The notes: generated from the sequence alone by a model not told the origin. A stretch of DNA of 64,000 nucleotides from Curtobacterium sp. MCLR17_007 (GCF_003234655.2 NZ_CP126271.1:1736001-1800000); one strand, 5' to 3'. Shown: positions 34,478-43,548, counted from the stretch's first letter. Translations and numbers: made by a program.

Positions 34478-35904
34478 GCCCCACGATGACCATCGCCCCG
34501 AGCACACCCGCACCGTCGGGTCGTGCCGGGACCGCGCCGGCCGCCGACCCGGCCGCGTCGGCGGCCGACTTCATCGCGGCGATGACCGCGGTCGACACCG
34601 GGTCCCCGGAGCAGCAGGGTGCGCCGCGGAAGGGCGCGCCCACCGACACGACCGACACGGCCCTCGCGTCCGCCCATGACCCGGCGGCGTCGGCAGCGTC
34701 CGCCGCGCAGCTCGCCGGGCTGGCCGCGCTGCTCGGATCGGCCGCAGCGACTGCTGCCGGTGCTCCCGCGCCGACTGCTGCTGGTGTTCCCGCGCCGGCC
34801 ACTGCCGCCGCCGCACCCACTGTCGGTGCCAGCACCGCCGCTCTGCCTGCCGCACAGGCGGACACCACGCCTGCTCCGTCGACCTCGGGCACCCGGGTTG
34901 CCCAGGACCCGATCGCCACGGGTCCCGGTGCGCCGGGTGTCGCTCCGGCTGGCGCCTCGCACGCTGCACCGGCCGAGGACAGCGCGACGGGCCGAGACGC
35001 GGCGAGCACCGGCACGGGACCGGCGGCCGCCGCCGTTGCGCCGACAGCCGTCGTCGCTGGCGCTTCCACTTCCGCCGCCGCGGAGGGAACGCGAGTCGTG
35101 ACGACCTCGGACCGCCCCGTGGACCGAGCATCGGCGAGCACGAGCACGAGCACGAGTGCGAGCTCGACCACGACCACCAGCCCGGGAACGACCGCTGCGT
35201 CGGCCACGACGTCGGCAACCCCGTCCGCCGCGGTGATCGGGACGACGAGGACGACCGCGACGGCCCCGACGACGACCGCGACCGCGACGGCCGCCACGAC
35301 CACGGCACTCCAGCCCCGCCGCGTCGCCGGCGCGCCCGGACCTGCCCAGGGCGAGCCGAGCCTCCAGGCTGCGACGTCCCCGGCGGCCACGACGTCGGAC
35401 GTTCCCTTCGCACTGCCGACCGTCCAGGGCTCGACGGCGGCCCCGGCCACCACAGCGGCGCAGCCGACGGCCCCCGCCGCGCCGGCCCCGCTCACCCAGC
35501 AGCTCGCGCGCCCCGTGTTCGCACTCGCGCAGGCCGGCCCGGGCGAGCACGTCGTCACGGTGCAGGTCGTGCCGGACAGCCTCGGTCCGGTCACTGTCCG
35601 CGCCCACGTGACCGCGCACGGCATGCACGTCGAGCTGTTCGCGGCCTCGGACGCGGGGCGCGACGCCGTGCGGCAGGTCCTGCCGGACCTGCGGCGCGAG
35701 GGCAGCGCCGTCTCGACCACCCTCGACCTGTCCTCGCAGAACCACCCGGGGCAGTCGGCCGGCCAGTCCGCCGCCCGCGACGGACGCCCGACCGCCGGCC
35801 CGGCAGCCGCGCCGGCCGACCGGGAGGACCGACCCACCAGCGCCCCGCCCACTCCGTCCACCACCACCCCAGTCCGCACCGCGGGACTCGACGTCCTCGC
35901 CTGA
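34474..35904 (+). CDS. fliK: Flagellar hook-length control protein FliK
   Basis: 476 aa. About 320 residues of low-complexity Ala/Thr/Ser/Pro sequence are followed by the Flg_hook domain (GEHVVTVQVVPDSLGPVTVRAHVTAHGMHVELFAASDAGRDAVRQVLPDLRREGSAVSTTLDLSS). FliK acts as the molecular ruler and specificity switch for hook length. The long disordered middle is the ruler part and is compositionally extreme, with repeated Thr-Ala/Thr-Ser runs. Confidence 0.87.
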   Translation: MSPTMTIAPSTPAPSGRAGTAPAADPAASAADFIAAMTAVDTGSPEQQGAPRKGAPTDTTDTALASAHDPAASAASAAQLAGLAALLGSAAATAAGAPAPTAAGVPAPATAAAAPTVGASTAALPAAQADTTPAPSTSGTRVAQDPIATGPGAPGVAPAGASHAAPAEDSATGRDAASTGTGPAAAAVAPTAVVAGASTSAAAEGTRVVTTSDRPVDRASASTSTSTSASSTTTTSPGTTAASATTSATPSAAVIGTTRTTATAPTTTATATAATTTALQPRRVAGAPGPAQGEPSLQAATSPAATTSDVPFALPTVQGSTAAPATTAAQPTAPAAPAPLTQQLARPVFALAQAGPGEHVVTVQVVPDSLGPVTVRAHVTAHGMHVELFAASDAGRDAVRQVLPDLRREGSAVSTTLDLSSQNHPGQSAGQSAARDGRPTAGPAAAPADREDRPTSAPPTPSTTTPVRTAGLDVLA

Positions 35905-35929
35905 CCCGGATCACGACAAGGAACCCACC

Positions 35930-36361
35930 ATGCCCCTCGACGGGATCACCGGCAGCGTCGACCAGGCCACACAGGCCGCCGCCCTCGCTGCGAACGCCAC
36001 GACGAAGAAGTCCCAGACGATGGACTCCGAGGTCTTCATGAAGCTGCTCGTCACGCAGCTGCAGAACCAGGACCCGTCCTCGCCGATGGACACCAACCAG
36101 ATGATCAGCCAGCAGACGCAGCTCGCGATGATGGAGCAGATCACCAACCAGACCACGACGGGGAACGAGAACTTCTCGCTGCAGATGCGCATCGCTGCCG
36201 CGAACCTCGTCGGCAAGCAGGTCAGCTACACGGACGCGACCTCGGGGGCAGCCGTCACCGGGACCGCATCGGCCGTGTCCTACGCGCAGAGCGTGCCGAC
36301 CGTCACCGTGAACGGGAAGGAGGTCGATCTCGACGTGATCTCCGGTATCAAGACCGCCTGA
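35930..36361 (+). CDS. flgD: Flagellar hook assembly protein FlgD
   Basis: 143 aa. The N-terminal motif SEVFMKLLVTQLQNQDPSSPMDTNQMISQQTQLAMMEQITN is diagnostic; AANLVGKQVSYTD and VNGKEVDLDVISGIKT follow. It is short and lacks the C-terminal Ig-like domains of enteric FlgD, as in many Gram-positives. FlgD is the hook scaffold. It starts 25 bases after fliK. Confidence 0.92.
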   Translation: MPLDGITGSVDQATQAAALAANATTKKSQTMDSEVFMKLLVTQLQNQDPSSPMDTNQMISQQTQLAMMEQITNQTTTGNENFSLQMRIAAANLVGKQVSYTDATSGAAVTGTASAVSYAQSVPTVTVNGKEVDLDVISGIKTA

Positions 36362-36411
36362 CCTCCCCTTCGCTCTCTCTCACCACTGTCTCGTTCTGGA
36401 AGGAACACCCC

Positions 36412-37587
36412 ATGCTCCGCTCGCTCTACTCCGGGATCTCCGGACTCCGCTCCCACCAGGAGATGCTCGACGTCACGGGCAACAACATCGCCAACGTCAA
36501 CACCGTCGGCTTCAAGGCCTCGACCACCGTCTTCCAGGACACCCTGTCGCAGATGACCCAGGGTGCCGGCGGACCGCAGACCGGCATCGGCGGCACCAAC
36601 CCGGCCCAGATCGGCCTGGGCGTGCAGGTCGCCGGTGTCTCCACCAACTTCGCGCAGGGCTCGGCACAGGCCACGGGCAAGGCCACCGACCTGATGATCT
36701 CGGGCGACGGCTTCTTCGTGACCCGGCTCGGCAACGACACCGTCTACAGCCGCGCCGGTGCGTTCGACTTCGACGCGAACGGTCGACTCGTCAGCTCCGA
36801 CGGCAAGATCGTGCAGGGCTACTCGGCCCAGAACGGCGTCGTGAACGACGGGGGAGCGCTCTCTGACATCACCCTGCCGCTGCAGGCCGCAGCGCCCGCC
36901 ACCGCCACCACCTCGGCGACCGTCGCGGGCAACCTGCCCTCGGACACCGCGGTCAACGAGACGATCAACCGCGACGCGACCGTGTACGACCAGTACGGCA
37001 CGAAGCACACGCTGTCCCTGGCGTACACGCGCACCCCGGGCGGCTGGTCCGTCGCCGCGTCGAACGGTCAGGGCACCTCGGCCACCGGGAACATCACCTT
37101 CGGCGCGGACGGCAAGATCACCGCCGGTGCGACCCTGGCGGTCGGCGGCATCACGGTCGACATGACGCAGCTGTCCGGCTTCGCGTCGCTGAACACCGCC
37201 TCGATCGCGTCGCAGAACGGCCACGAGGCCGGCTCGCTGCAGAACTACACCATCTCGAAGGACGGCACCGTTATGGGCACGTTCTCGAACGGCTCCTCGA
37301 TGGCGCTCGGCCGCATCGCCCTGGCCACCTTCGCCAACCCGGCCGGGCTCGAGAAGACCGGGGCGTCGGGGTACCGCGCCACGGCCAACTCCGGCCAGGC
37401 GCAGGTCGGCGTCCCCGGGTCGGCCGGCATCGGTTCACTCGCGGCCGGCACGCTCGAGATGTCGAACGTGGACCTGTCGCAGGAGTTCACGAACCTGATC
37501 GTCGCGCAGCGCGGCTTCCAGGCGAACGCGCGCATCATCACCACCTCGGACGAGGTGCTGCAGGAGCTGACGAACCTGAAGCGGTAG
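36412..37587 (+). CDS. flgE: Flagellar hook protein
   Basis: 391 aa. N-terminal rod/hook motif MLRSLYSGISGLRSHQEMLDVTGNNIANVNTVGFKASTT, middle GDGFFVTRLGNDTVYSRAGAFDFDANGRLVSSDG, and C-terminal EMSNVDLSQEFTNLIVAQRGFQANARIITTSDEVLQELTNLK. Hook subunit. It is the last flagellar gene here; flbD, motAB and fliL-flhA, which usually follow in Gram-positives, do not. Confidence 0.96.
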   Translation: MLRSLYSGISGLRSHQEMLDVTGNNIANVNTVGFKASTTVFQDTLSQMTQGAGGPQTGIGGTNPAQIGLGVQVAGVSTNFAQGSAQATGKATDLMISGDGFFVTRLGNDTVYSRAGAFDFDANGRLVSSDGKIVQGYSAQNGVVNDGGALSDITLPLQAAAPATATTSATVAGNLPSDTAVNETINRDATVYDQYGTKHTLSLAYTRTPGGWSVAASNGQGTSATGNITFGADGKITAGATLAVGGITVDMTQLSGFASLNTASIASQNGHEAGSLQNYTISKDGTVMGTFSNGSSMALGRIALATFANPAGLEKTGASGYRATANSGQAQVGVPGSAGIGSLAAGTLEMSNVDLSQEFTNLIVAQRGFQANARIITTSDEVLQELTNLKR

Positions 37588-37643
37588 TCGCGGTCGTTGC
37601 GGGGAGGGTCGCTGCGGTCGTTGCGGCGACGGTCGGACCGACA

Positions 37644-37675
37644 GGAGGCGCGGTGCCGGCTGGCACCGCGCCTCC
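37644..37675. terminator. Hairpin after flgE (GACGGGAGGC family, left copy of the HAD duplicate)
   Basis: GGAGGCGCGGTGCC pairs perfectly with GGCACCGCGCCTCC around GGCT. Outer bases are altered relative to the hairpin at 49734-49773, which it otherwise matches. It ends flgE transcription 60 bases after the stop and also lies at the 3' end of the HAD fragment. Confidence 0.75.
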
Positions 37676-37695
37676 GGTCATGCGAGGTCCCCGGC

Positions 37696-37815
37696 TCAGG
37701 CGGCGCGCAGGACAGCGGTCCTGATGGCTGCGGCATCGTGCTCGTCATGGTCGACCAACAGCGCGCGCTGCCTCGACGTCCCGTTCGAGGTCGTCGCCGA
37801 CGAAGCGACAGACTG
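37696..37815 (-). pseudogene. Frameshifted 3' fragment of a HAD hydrolase gene
   Basis: The sequence 37642-37805 aligns with 49736-49916, the hairpin plus the 3' end of the intact HAD gene. The end reads RALLVDHDEHDAAAIRTAVLRAA against RALLVDRDVSDAASTRTAVLRAA, and GDDLERDVE is kept in another frame. A 17-base deletion at a GCGCGC run breaks the frame, and a stop truncates the last five residues. Homology ends near 37805. Confidence 0.8.
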
Positions 37816-38313
37816 AACGACGTCCGCAACCGGCTCTGGTTCATTGCCGACGCCGGGTACGACCTTCGGCGGGACCTGCCGAGCCGGAGTTCTGTGCTCA
37901 CTGAACTCCTCGGAACCCATCTCGCGGTCTTCGTGACGGCCCGCTCCCATCCAGACCGCGTTTCGCGTGATGCTTCCTCGCGACTGCGTCGTCGCGGCGG
38001 AGGAGCCTGTCCGGCAGCTGGAATCAGGCTCACAGCGACAGCGGCTGATCAAGCTCGCAGACGGCCTCGCCGCGTGCTGTTTCCTCCAGTGGGAACGGAT
38101 TCAGCGGCACCCGACGATCCGAACGACGATGACCCGCGGGACAGATCGAACGAAGAAGCACTGACTCGGCGCGGCCGTATGACGCACCCGCATTGAGAAT
38201 CGTTCCGGACCACCTATGTGCGACAGAAGATCTCTGCGGGATTGCTCTGGGCGCTGACGCGACCGGCCAACGACCGGCTATCGGGACGGCACCCGTCCTG
38301 ATTGACTCGCCAC
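37816..38313. other. Gap with decayed coding sequence and first island palindrome
   Basis: No intact gene is convincing. A plus-strand frame reads VRNRLWFIADAGYDLRRDL...LLGTHLAVFVTARSHPDRV at 37817-37960, and a second frame continues as CVVAAEEPVRQLE...RLIKLADGLAACCFLQWERIQRHPTIR at 37979-38121. They look like parts of one unknown gene broken by a frameshift. A copy of the island palindrome lies at 38261-38289. Confidence 0.4.
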
Positions 38314-38484
38314 ATGTCTGCTCGGAGTCTCACCGTGACCGGTGTCGTCGTGATCGCGTTCGCGCTGCTTGTGTGGATCATCAATCCGACGATTCATGGG
38401 GTGAGTTTCGTGGTGCTGGTCGTCGCGCTCGTCGCTGGCCTTGCCTGCGTCGTCCTGGGGATCGTGCGGCGTCCACGAGGTTGA
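38314..38484 (+). CDS. Small two-helix membrane protein
   Basis: 56 aa. Two hydrophobic segments (LTVTGVVVIAFALLVWII and VSFVVLVVALVAGLACVVLGIV) end in a basic VRRPRG. ATG 38314 is used; an in-frame TTG lies 12 bases upstream. Function unknown. Confidence 0.55.
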   Translation: MSARSLTVTGVVVIAFALLVWIINPTIHGVSFVVLVVALVAGLACVVLGIVRRPRG

Positions 38485-38557
38485 TCCTCGTCTGTGTTGA
38501 ACCCCGTCCCACCGGGGGGATCGGTTATCGGGACGCCGCGAGGGGCTTCCCATCTGG

Positions 38558-38767
38558 TCAGCGCCGGCGGGGCTCGAGGTGGTAGTAGACAGTCATCGCA
38601 AGGTCGTTCTCCCCATCGGTCACGCTGCTCGCAAACGTCATGTCCTCGATCGACACATCGCCGAGATCATCGATGGTCTGCGCAACTCGCCGCAGCAGGG
38701 CAGCAACATCTCCTTGCCCTTCGCCTGCGGGGTTGCTCTGCGAGAAGTGGTTGATCGTCCAATCCAT
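38558..38767 (-). CDS. Small unknown soluble protein
   Basis: 69 aa (MDWTINHFSQSNPAGEG..., LLRRVAQTIDDLGDVSIEDMTFASSVTDGENDLAMTVYYHLEPRRR). The alternating pattern near the C-terminus suggests a small alpha/beta fold. GTGGAG precedes ATG 38767; ATG 38788 is the alternative. Function unknown. Confidence 0.6.
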   Translation of the reverse strand: MDWTINHFSQSNPAGEGQGDVAALLRRVAQTIDDLGDVSIEDMTFASSVTDGENDLAMTVYYHLEPRRR

Positions 38768-38888
38768 ACGCTCCACGCTCCCGACCATAGCTGTGCCCTC
38801 GAGCGCCGAATGCGCCGGTCCGATTGCCGGTCGGCAACTGGAACTGCTTCGCGGGAGACACCCGCGGCTGCCGTGCCATGCTGACCGG

Positions 38889-39695
38889 GTGATTCTGCTG
38901 ACCGAGGCCGTCCGCGGTGCGTGGCTTGTCGAGCGCGCCGGCCGATGGGCGACTGTCGGCGGTGTCGCTGGCACGGGCTTCGAGGCGTACGTGCGGCTGC
39001 TGCACCCGGTGGATGCGCACCGAATTAGACCGAACGCGGTCGACGATTGGGGCAATCCCGTAGATGTTGAGCACACGCGTTGGCGGTGGGCTGAGGTCGC
39101 GCGCCGCAACGGCCGGGTGATGCATTCCCTTGTGCAGTGGTGGCGCATCACTGACGAAGAGCAGACCAAGGACTGGTCGGATGGGTGGAGGGTTGGTCAG
39201 TCCGACGATGGGTGGTTCGACCCGGAGGATCTCGCGGTCCTGACCACGCACCTGCGGGCCGCGACACGGACCCCGGACGACCTGGTCATCGGAGCGTGGG
39301 AAGGCACCGGCAACCCGCCCTGGGCCGAGGGGGTGGGAGCACGCGCGCGCGCTCTCATGCAGATGCCCTGGCCCGGTCGGGACATGTGGTTGTTCAGCTC
39401 AAGCCTTTGCGAGCTTGCGGACCCGACGTGGGCGCACCGCACCGTGCCTGGATGGCAATGCAGCCGCTACGGACAGGAAGGGCCATACACGTCGCTGATC
39501 TGGCCCGAGGATCACACTTGGGTCGTCGCTTCCGAGGAAGACTGGGACTCGACGATCGTCGCCGGCTCACGCACACTCGTCGACAGCATCGTCGCGGACG
39601 CACACTTCGAAGCCTTCGAGGTGCACGAAGATGACGACCTGAGCTGGGACGGCGATCTCCTCAACCCCCGCCGACACCCGACACCAGGGCTCTGA
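38889..39695 (+). CDS. Unknown protein
   Basis: 268 aa from GTG 38889. It is Trp-rich (RWRWAEVARRNGRVMHSLVQWWRI, DGWFDPEDLAVLTTHL, PGRDMWLFSSSLCEL, SLIWPEDHTWVVASEEDWDSTIV). No membrane segments or signal peptide. Codon use is slightly less GC-rich than in the flagellar genes. I do not recognise a functional family. Confidence 0.72.
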   Translation: MILLTEAVRGAWLVERAGRWATVGGVAGTGFEAYVRLLHPVDAHRIRPNAVDDWGNPVDVEHTRWRWAEVARRNGRVMHSLVQWWRITDEEQTKDWSDGWRVGQSDDGWFDPEDLAVLTTHLRAATRTPDDLVIGAWEGTGNPPWAEGVGARARALMQMPWPGRDMWLFSSSLCELADPTWAHRTVPGWQCSRYGQEGPYTSLIWPEDHTWVVASEEDWDSTIVAGSRTLVDSIVADAHFEAFEVHEDDDLSWDGDLLNPRRHPTPGL

Positions 39696-39744
39696 GACGA
39701 CCAGACGCCCGGTGAGGGATCGTCGACCGTGACGGGTTGCAGGG

Positions 39745-40284
39745 CTAGCTGCCGAAGCTGACGTCCTCCGGGCACGGCGGCTGATCGTCTCCCGCCATGA
39801 ACCCTTCCAAGCTGCTTCGGACCGGCGCTCTGCCGCCCGCGCGGGGCACTAGGTGCGAACGGTCAAGGTCCTTCCCGGAGTCGAGGAAGACCCACCGGGT
39901 TAAGCGCAGCGGCCAACCCCAGTCATCACGGCGAACGATGCGTTCCGCCTGCTGCGCGATCCACTGAGAGACACGATCGGCGGTGCGCTTGGCGCCGTGC
40001 TCTCCGGCAGGTTCGAGCACATCGAGGTTCCCGTCGATTGGCCCGACGTCGTCGTAGTGCTTCTCGTCTCCCCAGCGGCACTCGGCGACGAAGCCGCCGT
40101 CGTCGTGCGTGAATGTGACCCACAGCCATCGGAGATCAGTCGTCAGGTGAGGGAGTTCAACGCCTACGAACGGCACGGCGATCTCGAGCGCGACGGACTG
40201 CTCCGCGCTCAGGCCGAGCCGCTGCCAACCCGTTGCGTGCTGACGGAGTTGCCGCACAAATAGCGCATCCTGCGCATCTGCCAT
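39745..40284 (-). CDS. Unknown protein
   Basis: 179 aa from ATG 40284 (MADAQDALFVRQLRQHATGWQRLGL). A beta-rich middle (LRWLWVTFTHDDGGFVAECRWGDEKHYDDVGPIDGNLDVLEP) is followed by WIAQQAERIVRRDDWG. Function unknown. A reverse copy of the island palindrome lies upstream at 40362-40391. Confidence 0.7.
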   Translation of the reverse strand: MADAQDALFVRQLRQHATGWQRLGLSAEQSVALEIAVPFVGVELPHLTTDLRWLWVTFTHDDGGFVAECRWGDEKHYDDVGPIDGNLDVLEPAGEHGAKRTADRVSQWIAQQAERIVRRDDWGWPLRLTRWVFLDSGKDLDRSHLVPRAGGRAPVRSSLEGFMAGDDQPPCPEDVSFGS

Positions 40285-40494
40285 TCTGACCCGTGGGAAC
40301 CAATCCAAGTCAGACACAGCAGAAGGTTGGCATCTGCGACCGACCGCCGGCAACCCAACCTCGTCTCGGCAACCGATCCCCGGGCGGACGGCACCAGTTA
40401 GTCTCATGGCTGGCGCAGGGAGCTTTCGAAAACGTTCATCGCGCTGGGGGCGCTCTGCGACCGGGACGTAATGGTGCGCTCGTATTGTGTCGGG

Positions 40495-40794
40495 ATGAGT
40501 CAGGTCAGCGCGCCCGTACCCCTTCCTCGTGCCCTCGTTGTGATGGCATGGGTGCTCGCCGCTCTGTTCAACGTGGTGCTCGTGAGCTTCTTCGCCTTGT
40601 ACTCAGTAGCCAATGACTGGGCAGCAGAACGATCGGAAGTGACTGGGGCATTCGATCCGTCACAATTACTCCCGCATGACGCGGCGCTGTGGTTGAGTGC
40701 CCACGCCGCGATCGTTCTACTCGTGATGCTCGACGTCGTGGGTATCGCGCTGTTGCTGCGCTCGCGCCGGAGGCGCCTCACCCTGTCTCAGTAG
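40495..40794 (+). CDS. Small membrane protein
   Basis: 99 aa with two membrane helices (ALVVMAWVLAALFNVVLVSFFALYSV and AAIVLLVMLDVVGIALLLRSRRRR) joined by an acidic loop. The stop codon lies inside a copy of the island palindrome (40784-40814). Function unknown. Confidence 0.65.
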   Translation: MSQVSAPVPLPRALVVMAWVLAALFNVVLVSFFALYSVANDWAAERSEVTGAFDPSQLLPHDAALWLSAHAAIVLLVMLDVVGIALLLRSRRRRLTLSQ

Positions 40795-40928
40795 CGGATC
40801 GGCTACCGAGACGGGTCGCGCTCGATGTCGACCCCGCGTAACGGCTGACGACGAGACGTTTACGAGCAGCTTCGCTCCGTGTCGTGGTCGCGTCCCAATC
40901 GACGTTCCGATGCGGTTACGCGGAAGGA

Positions 40929-41771
40929 TCATCTGCCCTCTGCGGCTCGCAGCGCGCGCAGGTGCACCGTGGCCCAGGAGCGATACGGCTTCCACGCCTC
41001 GGTGATCTCATCGAAGGAGCGATAGGTTCCGTAGCGTCTCGTGATTTCGTCGCTCAGCTTGCCTTCGTGGTGTGGCAGCACGTCGGGGAAGTTCGCGCCG
41101 CGAATCACCACGAGCTCGGCCGAGAACGGTCCCATCCCCAGGATGCCCTGCACCTGCACGAACGCCTCAGCCGACGGCATCGATCGGAGGAACGAGCCGG
41201 AGAGTCTGCCGTCGAGCGCGGCCTCGGCGATCGCGTGCAGGTACTCCGCCTTGCGTCCGGGCAGGACCAGTGATTCCGCGAACAGCGCGGCAGGAGACGG
41301 GAAGGCTCCGTCGTCGCCGAGCTGCTGTGTGAGCCGTGTCTTGATCGCGGCCGCCTGCCGGATTTGCAGGCGTTGCGACAGCACCGACCAGACGGCGGCC
41401 TCGTAGGGCGAGAAGAAGCCGCACGGACGGAAGCCACGGAGCTGCGCCTGCGCCTCCGCGATGACCCCGTCGCGCATCGCGACGTCGGGCCAGCTGCGTC
41501 CGTCGATGTCGATCGACAGCAGCCGGCGGACCTGGTCGGTCGCGGCATCCAGATCCCCGGTGCCATCGACCACGATGCGGACGGACGGCCCGTCTTGGGT
41601 GATGACGGAGTCCACCCGCTGCCAGTCGGTGTCGCACAGGAAGGTGGTGTGGATGCCCGGTGCCTGCGTCTGGGACGCGAGCCTGCCGGGGGTGAAGCCC
41701 TCCCAGAACCGCCTGCTGGTGGCGAGCGACCAGGGCCCGACGACGTCGTGGACCGTCTCGAGTCGCGACAC
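40929..41771 (-). CDS. DNA-3-methyladenine glycosylase 2 family (HhH-GPD) protein
   Basis: 280 aa. The N-terminal AlkA_N-like part precedes the HhH-GPD fold (FFSPYEAAVWSVLSQRLQIRQAAAIKTRL, hairpin VQGILGMGPFSAELVVIRG). The family excises alkylated bases. At the usual catalytic Asp position this protein reads DVLPHHEGKLSDEI, so the nearest acidic residue is Glu. It may be a variant enzyme. It ends the minus-strand run that starts with the MFS exporter. Confidence 0.8.
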   Translation of the reverse strand: MSRLETVHDVVGPWSLATSRRFWEGFTPGRLASQTQAPGIHTTFLCDTDWQRVDSVITQDGPSVRIVVDGTGDLDAATDQVRRLLSIDIDGRSWPDVAMRDGVIAEAQAQLRGFRPCGFFSPYEAAVWSVLSQRLQIRQAAAIKTRLTQQLGDDGAFPSPAALFAESLVLPGRKAEYLHAIAEAALDGRLSGSFLRSMPSAEAFVQVQGILGMGPFSAELVVIRGANFPDVLPHHEGKLSDEITRRYGTYRSFDEITEAWKPYRSWATVHLRALRAAEGR

Positions 41772-41776
41772 GGCGC

Positions 41777-43243
41777 TCAGTGCACGTACACCGCTGCCTC
41801 GGTGTCGGACACCTGGGGCAGCAGCTCGGACTTCGAACCACGGATGAACACGGCCGCGATGATCGATGCGAGCACCAGTCCGATCGCCGCAGCGAGGAAC
41901 GCGACGGAGTACCCGCTGGTGAACGCGTCAAGTTGTGACCCGCCGGCGCCGAAGTCGGCCACGCGTGCGGCGTAGAGGGCGGTGAAGACCGACAGACCGA
42001 TCGACCCACCGATCTGCAACGCCGAGTTCAGCGTGGCCGAGGCAGCGCCGGCGTCTTGCGGCTCGACACCCGTCAGCGCGAGGTTCTGCAGCGGGACGAA
42101 GACGAACGCCATGCCGAGACCCAGCACGATCAACGCCGGCAGCACCTGCACCAGGTACGAGCCATCGGCAGTGACACGGCTGAGGTAGGCGAGGCCGACG
42201 GCGGAGACCAGCGGTCCGCCGATCATCATGGGGCGCGGGCCGATGGTGGACAGCAGCTTCGTCGCCACCGGCACCATGACCATGATGCTCAGCGTGATCG
42301 GCAGCGTCGCCAGGCCGGCGAGCAGCGGGTCCATCCCCAGCACGATCTGCAGGTGGAACGACACGTAGAGCATGGCCCCGATCATCACGCTGCCGACGAT
42401 CATCTGGACCAGGAACGCGCCACCGCGAACCGAGTCGGCGACGACCCGGAGCGGCAGCAACGGCTGCGCCACACGGCTCTCGATGACCACGAAGAGCACC
42501 AGCAGACCGGCACCCAGGGCGAGGAACCCGACCGTCTGGATCTGGCCCCAGCCCTGCTCGGCGAGGCTGAACCCGTACACCAGCGAACCCAGCCCGATCG
42601 TGACCGTGACGGCCCCGATCAGGTCGTAACGGTTGTTGCCTGCGGTCTGGGACTCCGTCACCAGCAGCATCCCGCCGACGAGTCCCACGACCACGAAGAA
42701 CACGTTCACGAGCAAGCACCAACGCCAGTCGGCGAACTCGGTGAGCACACCGCCGAGCACGAGTCCGACCGCCGCACCAGCGCCCGCGACCGCTCCGAAG
42801 ACCGCGAAGGCGGTGTTCCGCTCCCGCCCGCTCGGGAAGGTCACGGTCAGCAGAGCCAGAGCAGCCGGGGCGAGCAGGGCTGCGAAGACGCCCTGCAGAC
42901 CGCGAGCGACGATCAGCTCGGTGCCGTTCTGGGCGAGGCCGCCGAACGCGGAAGCCGCACCGAAACCGAGCATCCCGACCAAGAAGGTGCGCTTGCGACC
43001 CCAGTAGTCCGCGACCCGACCGCCCAAGAGCAGAAGCGCACCGAACGCGAGGGCATAGGCGGTCACGACCCACTGACGTTCCAGGTCAGTGAGGCCGAGT
43101 TCCTGCTGCGCCTGCGGCAGCGCGATGGTGACGATCGTGCCGTCGAGCACCACGACGAGTTGGGTGAGCGCGAGGACGACGAGCGCCCACCAACGCTTGG
43201 GAGAAGCGGATGTGCTGAGCGCGGTCCGCGACGACGTCGACAT
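41777..43243 (-). CDS. DHA2 (EmrB/QacA) family MFS drug exporter
   Basis: 488 aa with about 14 membrane helices. Family motifs are LDGTIVTIALPQAQQEL, GGRVADYWGRKR (motif A) and GAAVGLVLGGVLTEFADWRWCLLVN (motif C). Such proteins export lipophilic drugs by proton antiport. ATG 43243 follows a GGAGG that lies inside a hairpin (43247-43284), so initiation may be controlled. An upstream ATG at 43324 is in frame through the hairpin but gives an unusual hydrophilic N-terminus. Confidence 0.92.
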   Translation of the reverse strand: MSTSSRTALSTSASPKRWWALVVLALTQLVVVLDGTIVTIALPQAQQELGLTDLERQWVVTAYALAFGALLLLGGRVADYWGRKRTFLVGMLGFGAASAFGGLAQNGTELIVARGLQGVFAALLAPAALALLTVTFPSGRERNTAFAVFGAVAGAGAAVGLVLGGVLTEFADWRWCLLVNVFFVVVGLVGGMLLVTESQTAGNNRYDLIGAVTVTIGLGSLVYGFSLAEQGWGQIQTVGFLALGAGLLVLFVVIESRVAQPLLPLRVVADSVRGGAFLVQMIVGSVMIGAMLYVSFHLQIVLGMDPLLAGLATLPITLSIMVMVPVATKLLSTIGPRPMMIGGPLVSAVGLAYLSRVTADGSYLVQVLPALIVLGLGMAFVFVPLQNLALTGVEPQDAGAASATLNSALQIGGSIGLSVFTALYAARVADFGAGGSQLDAFTSGYSVAFLAAAIGLVLASIIAAVFIRGSKSELLPQVSDTEAAVYVH

Positions 43244-43246
43244 GGG

Positions 43247-43284
43247 AAAACCTCCGGGCTTCGATTGGGAACGCCGGAGGTTTT
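43247..43284 (-). promoter_or_regulatory. Leader hairpin covering the MFS ribosome binding site
   Basis: AAAACCTCCGG and CCGGAGGTTTT (43247-43257 and 43274-43284) pair perfectly around 16 bases. In the mRNA the second arm contains the GGAGG located a few bases before the exporter ATG. Folding would hide the ribosome binding site. The rest of the 43285-43548 gap holds the divergent promoter region; TTCAC-CTTC-GTGAA at 43418-43431 could be an operator. Confidence 0.7.
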
Positions 43285-43548
43285 CAGCCCCGGATCGCCT
43301 GGGCTGATGCACCAGGTCGACCACACCGATGGGAATCGGTCAGGCGCCCAGCATACCCCGCCTTCAACCCGGCCGGCTCACCTGCAGACCACTTCGTCAG
43401 CGATACGATCAACGCGTTCACCTTCGTGAAGCGGTCGCCCTGCAAGGGCGGTCCGGGGCTGGAAACCCTCGCATCCAGCCCCGTCGACTCTGCGTCGACT
43501 GACGTCGCGAGAGGTGGCTGGCGTGCGTTCCAAGCACAGGAAGCAGCC

